A stretch of DNA of 64,000 nucleotides from Cristatella mucedo (Eukaryota; Bryozoa; Phylactolaemata; Cristatellidae): positions 408,001-472,000 of the forward strand of contig WPIO01000116.1 of the NCBI GenBank assembly GCA_009760855.2, in the 5' to 3' direction. The translations under genes and the position numbers were made by a program. Within the stretch, counting starts at the first letter, position 1. Every line of letters starts with the position of its first letter. The notes beneath the pieces were generated by a model. It saw only the letters and a list, made by a program, of their open reading frames with translations, was not told the DNA's origin and did not search any database. This document shows, piece after piece, positions 13,813 through 24,894 of this stretch.

Positions 13813-15085
13813 AGTAATAATAATAATATAATAATGTACTTGATAAAGCGCCCCTAGAGAACTCAATCTCTTTCTAGGCGCTTTACATTTGCTGCAAAGG
13901 GAAATGCAATTGAATGGTAAGTAAAGTCATGCTTGAAAAGCAAACAAAATGAATAATATGGTTAGGGGTGACATGCACAGGGTCAGCATGCAAATGTGGA
14001 TAGTGGCAGCATGCACAGTGTCAGCATGCATAAGCACATCAAGGACGAATCACAGGGACCCACTAAATGCTGTGCTAAATAGGTGTGTTTTTAAGATCCT
14101 TTTAAATGTGGTCAGGTCAGGGGATGTTCTGATGCAGGTCGGGAGGGAGTTCCAGGCTTCGGGAGCATACGAACTAAATGCACGGTCTCCAAAGGATTTG
14201 AGTAATGTAATGTATAGTAATGTAAAATGTAAATGTTAATAATGTAAAGTAATGTAAAGGTTTGTACGAGGTATTTCTAGACTGTTGGATTCCGAAAAGC
14301 GGGTGGTACGATGCTTGGCCTGATGGGGGAGTATGTCGGAGAGATAGGCTGCAGCCATAGAATGAAGGGACCTAAAAGTGAGCAACAAAACCTTGAAGTC
14401 AATCCGTTGCTGGACTGGTAGCCAGTGCAGGTCGGCGAGAAGTGGAGTAATGTGGCAACTGCGACGCTCACGACAGACAAGCATAGCTGCAGAGTTTTAC
14501 ACCAGCTGCAATCGCTTGATCGCACATGCTGGTAGGCCAGTAAGCAGTGAGTTGCAGAAGTCGAGACGGGATGTCACGAATGCATGGACCAACTTGGACG
14601 TGGTATCCTTATCTAAAAAAGCCCGAATTTTAGCAATGTTATGAAGCTGAAAATAGGCGGATTTGACTGTGGAGCTGATGTGGTCGTCTAACGAGAGGTC
14701 GCTTTGGAATATGACACCTAGATTTCGAGCTGATTCGACAGGAGATATGCTGGCAGAGCCAATTTTGAGAGTCAGCCTTTCCAATCTCTGGATCACACTG
14801 GGTTCACCCATAACTAGTAAGTTAGTTTTATCATCGTTAAGTTTTAGAAAATTTGCTGCCATCCATGTGCCGATGTCATCAATGCATGCAGCTAGTGAAT
14901 TTAGAGAATTTGAGGTGCTCGAAGACTGAGAGGGATTAAAGCAAAGGTACAACTGAGTGTCATCCGCATAGAAGTGAAAGCCTAGATTGTGTGCTTGGCA
15001 ATCACATCAGCAAGAGGGAGAGTATAATACGTGAAAAGAACCGAACCTAGCACTGAGCCCTGAGGTGCTCCATATTTGAGAAGTA
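13813..15085 (-). mobile_element. LN1 LINE copy with a fairly intact RT C-terminal ORF
   Basis: The tail (AAT)n is at 13817-13837. The minus-strand frame at 14497-14952 encodes MYLCFNPSQSSSTSNSLNSL and continues through LNDDKTNLLVM, ARNLGVIFQSDLSLDDHISS and SRLDFCNSLLTGLPACAI, which is the RT segment just after the YADD motif. A small duplication of TAATGTAA-like sequence at 14204-14258 breaks the frame. The copy is cut at about 15085 by the GC-richer insertion that follows. Confidence 0.85.
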
Positions 15086-15800
15086 CAGACCCAGCTCTTG
15101 ATCCACCGAGCTCAAGTTATTATGGAGCTCTGTGCAGGCGATGCGGTTAGGAGATGCGGCGGCTAATTCGCGTGGCCGTAGCCGGTTCGTCTAGGACACG
15201 TGGTACAGGCCCGGCTCCTGTCCACCCGCCAAAGTTAGAATGAAGCCTGGTGTAGGCGATGCGGTCAGGATGTGCACCGACTAATGTGCTGAAGTAGAAA
15301 CAGCAACTACGCGCGCGCACGAGGTCAGGAGTTTAGAGGGGAGAGAATATAATGGGACGACTGACAGAGCTCGGGGCTGCAGCTTGGTAGTCGATGCGAG
15401 ACTACGCTTCGAGAGCACGAGTGAAGAACCTATGGCGACGAACAGCCAAGTGCAACTTAAACAACACAGTTGTGTTCTACCGGCTACCTACTATGTTAGC
15501 GGCTCGTATCTTGGGGGTGCTGTAGCGGCCCACCTTCGGGGTTGGGACCATCGCTAGCGACTCGCCCATAGGATAGTCTATTATACGCGGCCTTTGGGAG
15601 TTCGTGCAGTTAACTCCGTCGGTCCGGTACGCGCCACGTAAAGCCCTTGCGCCGGTGCCTAACCTCTGCTAACAGGCCCACAATAAACTGATGCTTTCGG
15701 CACCCAGTTGTGGCCGCTTGTGTTTTAACCGCACTGCAGTACTGCATCACTCAGTCCACCAGTAGAGAACCGGGGGACGAGCTCCTCTGCACGGTTACAG
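15086..15800. mobile_element. GC-richer insertion, possible LTR remnant
   Basis: Composition changes abruptly at the end of LN1. Two imperfect direct repeats (about 15085-15170 and 15203-15290) share AGGCGATGCGGT. Further on are TGTAGCGGCC at 15521, a polyadenylation-like AATAAAC near 15682 and a CA terminus near 15749. This order resembles a short LTR, but no matching second LTR, primer-binding site or gag/pol reading is visible, so the class is uncertain. Confidence 0.35.
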
Positions 15801-15909
15801 AGAATGGCTTACTCGAGTCGAAAAGAGTACCAGACCTTCTATGGCCTAGGTGGGACGCCTGTACTGTCGTACGAAATTTTTAACGGAGGAGGATATTGTA
15901 TGCCTTTGC

Positions 15910-16275
15910 TTCTGATGCTAGAGATGACTTGCATGATCTGTCAGCCGCTTTCAACAGTTTTGATCCTTCGACAGTATGTAACCAAAGTAAGCTATCGACA
16001 AAACAAGATTAGTCGGGCAGTGAAGGACTGTACGATTTAGATTGTACCTTACCTAGCTGAACTGCTGCATCAGTTTCAGCCTGTTCGCGCCCTCAGGTCC
16101 TGTGTGGACAATAAATTAGCTGTCCCTTTCCTCCGCTTAAAGACAGTTGGCGACAGAAGCTTTACCGAAAGCCGCTTAGGCTGTGAGAGCGCTATACAAA
16201 ACTCTCCTGCGTAACACCCACATGGTCTTTATGACTTTGTGGAGTTACTGACGGAGATACATTACATTACATTAC
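15910..16275 (+). mobile_element. LN2 copy with internal deletions
   Basis: Positions 15930-15965 read DLSAAFNSFDPSTV, the RT motif-A region. The sequence then jumps to the C-terminal segment (LAELLHQFQPVRALRSCVDN). At about 16164 it jumps again from GACAGAAGCTTTA directly to CCGAAAGCCGCTTAGG, skipping some 200 bp present at 47905-48120. The copy ends with the TTACATTACATTA tail. Confidence 0.75.
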
Positions 16276-16539
16276 CTTACTGGTCATGTTCAACATTTTT
16301 AGTATGGGTAAAAGGTACCCTTAAATAGACCAATAGCGGCATAGAAGTATTATCAAGCAAGTCGAATTATGCTTGATAACTCCTTTCCCTAGGCGTCCTA
16401 CACTGCGATAGCGACTACTCCATCAACTGAATAGTTTACTGAGAGCTTTCGAACTCAACGACATCTACTGTCCAGCTGTTGATTGTAGTACATCTGTTCC
16501 AGCAGTCATGGCTGCTACATTCATGCGACTCACTGCCTC

Positions 16540-16740
16540 AATTTCCTTCCTGTCTCAGCGGTGCTTCTTCCTTTCATCTTTTTTTATCTTTTTTATCTTT
16601 TATCTTTGTTAAGTGAGATGAAGTCTGTTGTCTAGCAGATGCGTACCAAAAGCGGCTTCGGCTTTTACTGAGCTCTGTCGAACTCTCCTGCGTACAGGGC
16701 GCATAGTCTGCCATAAGAAACTAATGATAATTAGTTTGGC
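16540..16740 (+). mobile_element. Degenerate LN2 3' end
   Basis: Resembles the LN2 3' UTR: TGAGATGAAGTCTGTTG, GATGCGTACCAAAAGCGGC and ACTCTCCTGCGTA. It is diverged and has an expanded TTTTATC stretch at 16580-16610. Confidence 0.55.
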
Positions 16741-17888
16741 ATCCATGTAGGACTATCATCATCATCACATCATATTTAAACAAGTAAATCTTTTTTTTGC
16801 GTCACGCAATCACCTCCAAGCTAAGTAGATACTGCCATTAAGCTAGTTAAACCGTCCTTTTGAAAATAAGCTAAAAATAGCAGCATCCAACTTGTCCACT
16901 ACACGGGGATTAAATAAAAATAGTCAGTTCAACTACTCAATGGTTCACTCAATTGATGCTGATTTTATCTCATGAAAAAAATTCTAAAAACTTCACATTT
17001 TCAGGATAAACTGTCCACGATATGTCTGAATTATTTTAAAACCAACAATGGGCTGCTGAAGCTGCGGCCCTACGATTTCGATAGGTGATGATCAGGTGAT
17101 TTAATTTTTATGCTTGCTGAATAAGCGCAATTTCTGACGAGGCATTTCATGGTCCTCCATTTACAGCATATCTTAAGTGCAAGGGAAGAAATCAATTTAT
17201 CTAAGGGTGCTATACAATGTATTATTATTGTATTATTATAACATATTAATACGGCGTAAATATTAGGGTTCAACGCGTTGAATTTTCTAGTGTACGAAAT
17301 ATTATGTGTTATCCACATATCAAGTTTCATTCTCACAGAAGTCATCTACACTCAAGGAATAGAATTCTCTCGTGAAGCTCTGCAGATAACCTTTTCTGTT
17401 GTTTGTATTCAATTTACCTAAAGAATGAACAGAATCTGGCACACAATATTTCTTAAAAAATTCAGTCCGCTTTTTGTAGCATAAAGCGGCTAATCTTTTC
17501 TACTTCCAGGCACTTTGAAATGAATTGCAAGAGAATCAGTTTGCAGTGGTGAGTGTTATGAGTTACGAGTGTATCATTACACTAAAGCATAAGTGAAGAA
17601 AGCTAAAGCCTGAAGTGAAAAAATACCTCGGGCTAGCAGTATGGACTCAATCGTAAAATGTGGCCCGTGTAGAGGAAAGCTAGCTGAACCAAAGAAACCC
17701 ATGCTCACAGGAGCCAGCAAAATTTCTTCCGGGTAAAACCATTGAAAAAACAGGTTCGTTTTAGGTAGTGACCGAAGCCTCAATGCGGCCTCCCAGCAAA
17801 TTTAGGAAGTGACCTCTCTTAAGATTTCGATTAGCGAGAGGAGCACTTAGATGCTCCAGATTAGAACATATCACAGTGCGAAAGCATT
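16741..17888. other. Left shoulder of the A-type duplicated block
   Basis: No gene is seen. Positions 17365-17760 are homologous to 37820-38040 and 38670-38760 (shared CAGATAACCTT, CTTCCAGGCACTTTGAAA-like and GAGCAAGCTGAACCAAAG-like segments). The A/C paralogy therefore extends well downstream of the gene's 3' end. The rest has no recognisable content. Confidence 0.45.
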
Positions 17889-17941
17889 TTAGACCAGCAA
17901 AGAGACCAGCAAAGAGACCAGCAAAGAGACCAGCAAAGAGA
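17889..17941. repeat. 12-bp tandem repeat
   Basis: Four and a bit perfect copies of AGACCAGCAAAG in direct tandem. Only one matching unit would be expected from the flanking paralogue B, which suggests recent slippage at the edge of the segmental duplication. Confidence 0.9.
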
Positions 17942-18937
17942 GGTGGGCTTGTGATTTTTACTGAAGTAAGCTGTAAACTAGTGCAATTATCATAAAGGTC
18001 GCGGTTTAGGTACATCTGACTCTTAAGTCACCTCACCTTGACCAAGTGGTGGCAACACCTCTAGAGTAGCCACGCTTTGTTAACGCTAAAATCTTTCCAT
18101 TTGTGGTAGTTCTATTACCACGCTGAAGGTAAACAATGAAGCACGTTAAAAGCTTAAGCCAACGAATAAAATCAGCAGGATCAATATATTTAACAAAAAA
18201 ATTCCCAACACCGATGGGCTGATGTTATTGACGCTCTTTTCCTTTTAATCTATTATACAAAGAGATCGGGATCAGGATGATCCGGAGTGCTATTATGTAG
18301 AGGAGGCAGAAATTGGAATCTTCGGCATAGTCTATTCTGGAATTAATGAGAGCGAAATATTCATCAGCAATGACATTTCACACGACAGCATGCTGCCGCT
18401 GCATTTTTCAAGAAGGATGCATTGTAAGCTGTGACTTGAAGCATTAGTCAAGCGGTCGAGGCACTGGGGGAAAATTGCACCACCTTATTTTAACAGGCAA
18501 CCTACAGCGAGTGGCAACCCTACAGTAAGTGACGTCTCCGTAACTACTTTCGCACCGATCATCACCTATAAATAAATTACATCCGAATTTCTATCGAACT
18601 CGTGCTGAATAAAGGTGATGACTGTGAGCCCTATATTGATTTCACCATGACTTTCAAGTCCATCCCTCTTTAAAGGAATGGTTTGACGTTCTTTCAAGTT
18701 TTGAAGTTGATAAAAACCGTCTTCGAGCCTGAAAATAACATACTGAATGTTGCATTTTTTTAATTTCAAGTGAAGGTCTGCACATCCTAATAGGGCTGAG
18801 TACCTTTCTTCTATTTAAACATTTCTCGGTAAAATATGAGTTTTTTTTGCATTATAATCGAGAAAAGTCATAATGTGAGGCTTGATGACAATTTCCGCTG
18901 TACATTTATTAGACGAAACCACATGACTTAGCATGTT

Positions 18938-19129
18938 TTGGTCATCGGTTCATTATCTCAACGTGGATTTGCATTTACAACTAGTTTGTCTTTTCACAAT
19001 AAAACTTCTATTGCTGACCCATTTTTAAGGATTCACAGACTTTTCCCCTTAAGGTTTCGGCTTTATCAATCTGTATCTGGTAATTTAATTATAGATACCA
19101 CGTGTTTCAACTTTATTTATTCTTTCTAG
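18938..19129 (+). other. Intronic open frame, plus strand, conserved only by duplication
   Basis: A 63-codon plus-strand frame inside the intron of gene copy A. Its middle part (KTSIADPFLRIHRLFPLRF) reappears in copy B at 23350-23420. Start and end differ between the copies and it overlaps the intron of a minus-strand gene. Simple shared ancestry of the duplicated intron explains it. Confidence 0.2.
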
Positions 19130-19303
19130 CAGTGATAAAAATATCTTCTATAGTTCTATTAATTTTCTAACCATCAAAAACCACAATTGATCGGGTCTCC
19201 CCTGGACAACTAAATAACCTGCGACTTGCAAATCATTTGTTTTTAATTCTCAAACCAGTTAATCAAAGAGTGGGATCAATGGATACGGATGTAAAGTGTG
19301 TTC

Positions 19304-19307
<4 letters not shown>

Positions 19308-19381
<74 letters not shown>
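19308..19381. repeat. (GA)n microsatellite in intron of copy A
   Basis: About 37 GA units. The homologous position in copy B (23681-23716) is shorter and preceded by (GT)n, which shows length divergence after duplication. Confidence 0.95.
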
Positions 19382-19382
<1 letters not shown>

Positions 19383-20554
19383 AAGAGAACAAGTCATGTA
19401 CCACACCTTATTAACCCTTGATAGCGTGTTTCCGTATGCAGCATGAATATGTTGTGGGACAGCTGTAGTATGTGGTCCGGTAGAACGGAAATGAGCACTT
19501 GTAAACAAGTTTATGCTTGCATTTCCCACCAGCAACTTCACAACTTAGTCGACCTGAAATAAAATAAAACAAGGCCTATGACACACCGTTTCACCTCGTA
19601 AAGGCGCTGGAAATATAACTGTAATTACAAGAGCGTAATCCTTATTTATTTCAAATCAAATTACGCACTCACTAAATTGTTATGATAATTCGGAGGAAAT
19701 CATGTACATCCCGAGCCCTGGGATATTTTATAGCAGGAGACCCGGATGTAAACTCACGCTTTTGCGCTCCTTCGTCAGCTTCTTCGTTGTATTTCTGTAA
19801 GTCTTCGTCATCAAAGCTCAGGTTGGCGCTGTCAGAGTCGATGTCACCTCTGTAGGCATCGTCGTTTGTCAGCTCAGCTAGCGAAGTCACCGCCGATAGA
19901 GCCAGCACGAAGCAGATTGCCAACACTCGAGCCATCCTGGTGGAGCAATGGAAGAACAACTGCAATCCAAGCTCACGGAGCTTTTGTAGTGATTAGGTGG
20001 TGGCACAATCAGAGCTCAAGCCTACGAAAGCTTTCGGTCACGTACCAGCATGGCTAGCTAATTCCTCGAAAATAGGATGGGGCTGATGATTCAAGCCTTC
20101 CGCAGGCATGGCATAAGACCTCACCACCGGAGCATGATGGGAAGAAAGACGACAGTTCAGTCCTCATCCATTAAAGACACTACCAGGACAAATCCAGACA
20201 AATCAGTCTAGCTTGTAACTTTTTATCGCATGCCCAAGTTCTGCAAATGGATCTGTGATTCTGTGAAATGGTATCGCTAATATGAGTTTCTTATCTTAAA
20301 GCTACGATCGGGGATTCTATTAACGATACCCCGTACTCGCTACCTCCCTAAAATGCACTAAGACAAAAACTATATCGTTTCGCTCTAAATAACTTAAGCT
20401 AACTATGGACTTAAACTGAGATACTTAAATGTGGACTTCACCTTACGTAGCGACATTTACAATGAGCCAAAATTCAATCCACTTGTATCTCACATATTGT
20501 TCAGCTGTTTACATTTTCCTAGGTCTCTCTTCTCAAGCTTACCCCTTAAATTTT

Positions 20555-20665
20555 ACACTAATTAGTAATAGTAATATTCATACACTTTTTAAAGCTCCCT
20601 TGGAGAACTCAAACTCTTTCCGAGCGCTTTAGTTCGCTGCAAAGGAATCAATTAGCTTAAAAGTA
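20555..20665 (-). mobile_element. LN1 3' tip shared by both duplicates (copy A)
   Basis: Minus-strand LN1 terminus: the AATAGTAATATTCATACAC tail, then CTCCCTTGGAGAACTCAAAC and TTCGCTGCAAAGGAA. The same insertion is at 24895-24990 in block B, so it predates the duplication. Confidence 0.7.
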
Positions 20666-20929
20666 TCATTTCCCGAAAACAGAAAGACCCAACGAATTTA
20701 TTGATTGCGTGATTTAAAAACATTCATTATTACTAATTATCATTGTGAATACTCAACTGTGCTACGTTAATGAATGCGTAAATTTACACTTTCCTAATTT
20801 GGCGCTCATTATGTCCACGACAGCTATAATTGGTAGCGCCATGAGGGATGGCATACACAGCAGCCACCAGACGATGGCAAAGGTGTCTAGTCAGGCGACA
20901 CTGACGAATACTAGGCACGAGCACTTTCA

Positions 20930-21155
20930 CAACTCTGTAGTATCGTACTTCAGTGTCCATTTCCCGCAAAGTCCTTTACGATACGTTGCATATCTTTCAC
21001 TTAGGTCTGACCAGTATATCGTGAACAAGAATACGTTCTTCTGGACAAAGAAGGCAGTGCAATAAGGAACGTGCAATTCACAATTTTTGTGGCTTGTATC
21101 GATCCTTTCATCTCGAAAAATAACGCCAGCTCCGATCAAATCGGATCATCGGGCA
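20930..21155. repeat. Unclassified repeat R1, copy 1
   Basis: Aligns with 29830-30075 (shared TACCTCAGTGTCCATT-like start, TTCTTCTGGACWAAGAAGGC and CATTTCATCTCGAA). Both copies keep a plus-strand frame ending FFWTKKA(V/L)Q followed by a stop. It lies immediately upstream of duplication block A. Its nature is unknown; it could be a repeat or a relic of a neighbouring exon. Confidence 0.55.
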
Positions 21156-21159
21156 ATAA

Positions 21160-21306
21160 GTGTAAATGTAATTCATTGTATAGCGCCCTAAGAGAACTTA
21201 ATCTCTATTCAGGCGCTTCACATATGCCTTGGGGCGTAAACCTACTCACCTCAGAAATAATTTGGTTGGGGCGAGCACCTTAACCACTGGACCAAACCAG
21301 CTCGGC
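21160..21306 (-). mobile_element. tRNA-related SINE-2
   Basis: Reads on the minus strand GCTGGTTTGGTCCAGTGGTTAAGG, which is a tRNA-like box A region, followed by GGTTTACGCC at the degraded box B. The 3' part is GAAGCGCCTGAATAGAG then ATTAAGTTCTCTTAGGGCG. That tail resembles the LN1 3' end. Related copies lie at 26671, 28548 (+), 31198 (+) and 46831. Confidence 0.7.
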
Positions 21307-21414
21307 GATATCAAAAGAAAATAGCTCGGCGGTAGAGCTAATCGTAATTCAATTGCTTACGCCTGCCGGACTGAAAAATTCCGGTCTCAAGATTTTGTGA
21401 ACATTTTCTCGACA

Positions 21415-22080
21415 TGTAGTAGCCTTTTTTAATGGAAGTTGAACATCAGGATGAATTCACTTGTCCCCTCTTTGAATTTAGACGTTAAGTAGCTGCTCCG
21501 AATTTAGGGGATTGAGTGCAGAGTGAATTCTGCCACCTTTAGGCAGGGCTCTCTAATATTGTAAACGAAATAACGACAGATGTGATCAGCTAGAGACCTA
21601 CAATGAATGCAAGGTAATGACCTAATCTAAAGGGGTTAACAATGTTGTTAATCGTAGACATCAGAATTTTCGGATATTGCTTCGTCGTTGATTCAGCAAT
21701 GCTTAAATCGGTTTGAGACTTGGCCTTTCCTAAGATCGATTGGTAAAATTTACAGTAGTCCTCGTATGCCTGTCGTTAGACCCTTCATACCCTTAATGTA
21801 CACTTTCAAGCTCTTTCTTAATAGACCTGACTAGTTTAATGTTGGTGGCGAACCGTAGCCCATCTTAGTGAGGACTCATAGTGTGCTTATTGATTGGTAC
21901 AAACTCGTCGGCCATGCCAGTTAGTTGCATGTAATAGCATTGTACCAACGATGAGGAGTCTAAAAAAGATTGGGCAGCAGTCCCAACGAATGTATTTTCG
22001 CGTGAACCGCATCAGCGTCAAGGGTATTGATTGAGCTTTTTTAATTCAGATGTGAAATGAGATAACGAAGAAAATCTAGA
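21415..22080 (-). mobile_element. LN1 linker-region fragment
   Basis: Parallels 12560-13220 closely (for example CACTTGTCMCCTCTTTGAATTT, AGGTAATGACCTAATCTAAAG and TTTCCTARGATCGATTGGTAAAAT). Both are the minus-strand LN1 segment between endonuclease and RT. It has no 3' end and no open frame. Confidence 0.75.
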
Positions 22081-22084
22081 CTTA

Positions 22085-22260
22085 TCACCAAGTTCTTCTA
22101 GAGCGTCTCTCATCTCAACTGAGCATCACTCGCACTGCTCTGCATTGGTTCAGGTCCTATCTCAGTGGGAGACTCCAGAGTGTTGACGTGAATGGAACGA
22201 GGTCCTCTGAGCAGCCTCTGAAATATGGGCTACCTCAGGGCTCCCGGCTAGGTCCGGCGT
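22085..22260 (+). mobile_element. LN1 RT palm fragment, plus strand
   Basis: The plus-strand reading includes LSITRTALHWFRSYLSG and then LPQGSRLGP, the RT motif-B region, with S-R where SV is usual. It abuts the left edge of duplication block B and is truncated on both sides. Confidence 0.7.
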
Positions 22261-22933
22261 CAAATAGGTGGGCTGGTGCTTTCAACTGAAGTAAGCTCTA
22301 AACTAGTGCAATTATCTTCCAGCTCGCGGTTTTTGGTACATCTGACTCTTAAGTCAGCGTGCATTGACCAAGTGGTGACAACACCTCTGAAGTAGCCGCA
22401 TTTGGTTAGCGCTAAAGTCTTTCTATTTGTGGCGGTAATAATACTACCATATCAAATATAAACGACGAAGCTTAAGTTAAAAGCATGAGAAAACAATGAA
22501 AATCTGCAGAATCAGTCAGTGTATTTGCGAGAAAGAAAAAAATATTTGCAGTATCGATAGGCTGTTAGTGACGATCTTTTTCCTCTACTCTGCGAAGAGA
22601 TCGGGATCAGGATGGTCCGGAGTGCCTGTATGCAGCCGAGGCAGAAATTAGGATCTTCGCCCTAGTCTATTCTGGAATGAAAGAGAGTGAAATATTCATC
22701 GGCAAGGACATTTCACACGACAGCATGCTGCCGCTGCATTTTGAAAGAAGGATGCATTATGAGCTGTGACTTGAAACTTTAGTCAAGCGGTCTGAGGAGG
22801 CACTGAGGGAAAGTTTCACCATCTTATTGGAACTGGCAACCTACAGCGAGTGGCAACCCTATAGTAAGTGACATCCCCGTAACTTCTTTCGCACCGATCA
22901 TCAGCTACAAATAATTAACATTCAAATTGCTGT

Positions 22934-23675
22934 CTAACCGCAACCTCTGAACTCGTGTTGAATAAATGTAACGACTGTGAGCGCTTTATTGATGCCACTA
23001 TGACTTTCGAATTCATCTCTCTTGAAAAGAATAGTATGGTGTTCTTTAAGGTTTTTAAGTTGATAAAAAACCGTCTCTGAGCCTGAAAATAACCTATTGA
23101 ATGTTGCATTTTTTTAATTTCAAGTGAAGGTCTGCACATCCTAGTAGGGCTGAGTACCTTTCTTTTATTTAAACATTTCTCGGCAAAATATTACTTCTTT
23201 TGCACTGTTATCGGAAAAAGTCATAACGCAACGCTTGATGACAACTTCCGCTGTAAATTTACAAGAACAAATCACTTTACTTACCATGTTCCGTTCATCA
23301 TTTTATTACCTCGACTTGGATTTGCATTTACGACTAGTTTTATTTTGGAACTGGAAAACTTCTATTGCTGACCCATTTTTAAGGATTCACAGACTTTTCC
23401 CCTTGAGGTTTTGGCTTAATCAATCTGTATCATTTAATTTAATAATGTATACCATGTATTTCAACTTCCTTCGTTTCTTCTTTCTAGCGGTGATAAAAAT
23501 ATCTTTTGTATAGTTCTTTTGATTTCCTAACCTAGAAAAACCACAATTGATCGGTTCTCCCCTGGGCAATGGAATAACCTGAGTCTAGCAAATCATTGTT
23601 TTTAATTCTCAAACCAGTTAATCAGAGCGTGCGATCGATGAATACGGATATAATTTGTGGGTATGTGTGTGTGTG

Positions 23676-23720
<45 letters not shown>

Positions 23721-24274
23721 CAAAAGAACAAGTAATATTACGCACCTTATTAACCCCGGAAGGCGTACTTCACTATACAGCACGAATATATTGTGGGACA
23801 GCTGTAACCGTTGGTCCAGCCGGATGGAAATGAGCACTTGTAAGCAAGTTTATGCTTGCATTTCCCACCAGCAACTTCACAACTTAGTCGACCTGAAATA
23901 AAATAAAACATGGCCTACGACACACCGTTTCACCTCGTAAAGGCGCTGGGAATATAACTGTAATTACAAGAGCATAATCCTTACTTATTTCAAATCAAAT
24001 TACGCACTCACTAAATTGTTACGATTATTCGGAGGAAATTGTGTACATCCCGAGCCCTGGGATATTATATAGCAGGAGACCCGGATGTAAACTCACGCTT
24101 TTGCGCTCCTTCGTCAGCTTTTTCGTTGTATTTCTGTAAGTCTTCGTCATCAAAGCTCAGGTTGGCGCTGTCAGAGTCGATGTAACCCCTAGGGGTATCT
24201 TCGTTTGTCAGCTCAGCTAGCGAAGCGACCGCCGATAGAGCCAGCACGAAGCAGATTGCCAGCACTCGAGCCAT
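22934..24274 (-). CDS. Small secreted prepro-protein, copy B (intact, two exons)
   Basis: Exon 1 is 24274-24097 (178 nt) and exon 2 is 23082-22934 (149 nt). The intron of 1014 bp has a GTGAGT donor and an ATTTTCAG acceptor, in phase 1. The spliced product is 108 aa. Residues 1-20 form a classic signal peptide (MARVLAICFVLALSAVASLA). Residues 21-56 are acidic (LSFDDEDLQKYNEKADEG). A basic pair K59-R60 is formed across the splice junction and would suit prohormone-type cleavage. The last 48 residues (SETVFYQLKNLKEHHT, then FKRDEFES and ALTVVTFIQHEFRGCG) contain one cysteine and a second KR pair. Secretion is a strong inference; function is unknown and I recognise no family. Downstream of the stop I see no AATAAA within 100 bp, so a further 3' exon is possible. 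Copy A shares the exon positions, and the protein-level pattern NL(K/Q)(E/D) to FIQHE is partly retained even in copy C. Confidence 0.6.
23661..23720. repeat. (GT)n-(GA)n compound microsatellite in intron of copy B
   Basis: GTGTGTGTGTG directly followed by GA repeats. It is the counterpart of 19308-19381. Confidence 0.9.
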
Positions 24275-24894
24275 CCTGGTGGAGCAATGGAAGAACAACT
24301 GCAATCCAAGCTTGCGGAGCTTTTGTAGTGATTAAGTGGTGGCACAATCAGAGCTCAAGCCTACGAAAGCTTTTGGTCACGTACCAGCATGGCTAGCTAA
24401 TTCCTCGAAAATAGGATGGGGCTGATGATTCAAGCCTTCCGCAGGCATGGCATAAGACCTCACCACCGGAGCATGGTGGGAAGAAAGACGACAGTTCAGT
24501 CCTCATCCATTAAAGACACTGCCAGGACAAATCCAGACAAATCAGTCTAGCTTGTAACTTTTTATCGCATGCCCAAGTTCTGCAAATAGATCAGTGATTC
24601 TGTGAAATGGTATCGCTAATATGAGTTTCTTATTTTAAAGCTACGATCGGGGATCCTATTTACGATACCCCGTACTGGTTACCTCCTAAAATGCACTAAG
24701 ACAACAACTATATCGGTGCGCTCCAAAGAACTTAAGCCAACTATGGAATTAAATGAGGAAACTTAGATGTGGACTTCACCTTGCATAGCGACATTTACAA
24801 TGAACCAAAATCGAATCCACTTGTATCTCACATATTCAGTTGTTTACATTTTCCTAGGTCTCTCTTCTCAAGCTAACCAGAGCATTTTACACTA

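Larger units (their letters stand above)
18566..19935 (-). pseudogene. Secreted prepro-protein gene, copy A (frame-disrupted exon 2)
   Basis: Exon 1 runs 19935 to 19758 (178 nt). It encodes a signal peptide, MARVLAICFVLALSAVTSLA (residues 1-20), then an acidic segment rich in D and E (21-56) ending GAQK. A perfect GTGAGT donor starts at 19757, giving phase 1. A matching acceptor (TTATTTTCAG) ends at 18729, and exon 2 would begin at 18728. In phase 1 the frame reaches TGA at 18696-18694 after ten residues, so the product would be only 70 aa. One extra T in the T5 run at 18716-18712 would restore a frame that stays open to 18566 and resembles copy B (FYQLQNLKERQTIPLKRDG). I see no enzyme motif and do not recognise the family. 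Copy A could instead use an unseen exon, or the T5 could be a sequence error. The upstream ATG-less extension is ignored because MARV is the first ATG in good context. Confidence 0.6.
17940..20950. repeat. Segmental duplication, copy A
   Basis: About 3 kb that aligns end to end, in the same orientation, with 22262-25268. It includes the secreted-protein gene, its intron with a GA microsatellite, its upstream region and a shared LN1 tip. The offset is close to 4.33 kb. High identity in intron and intergenic DNA argues for recent tandem duplication rather than selection alone. Confidence 0.85.

Noticed and set aside
17889-17941. CRISPR-like short direct repeats
   Set aside because: The 12-bp units are contiguous without spacers, and the context is eukaryotic. 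The same applies to 28176-28224.
19672-19965. Longer start (MQLFFHCSTR...) for secreted-protein copy A
   Set aside because: The upstream start is TTG. The first ATG gives MARVLAIC, which is a complete signal peptide and is shared with copy B.
22915-23139. 74-codon minus-strand frame across exon 2 of copy B read in another phase
   Set aside because: It starts inside the intron, does not agree with the splice acceptor and is not matched in copy A.
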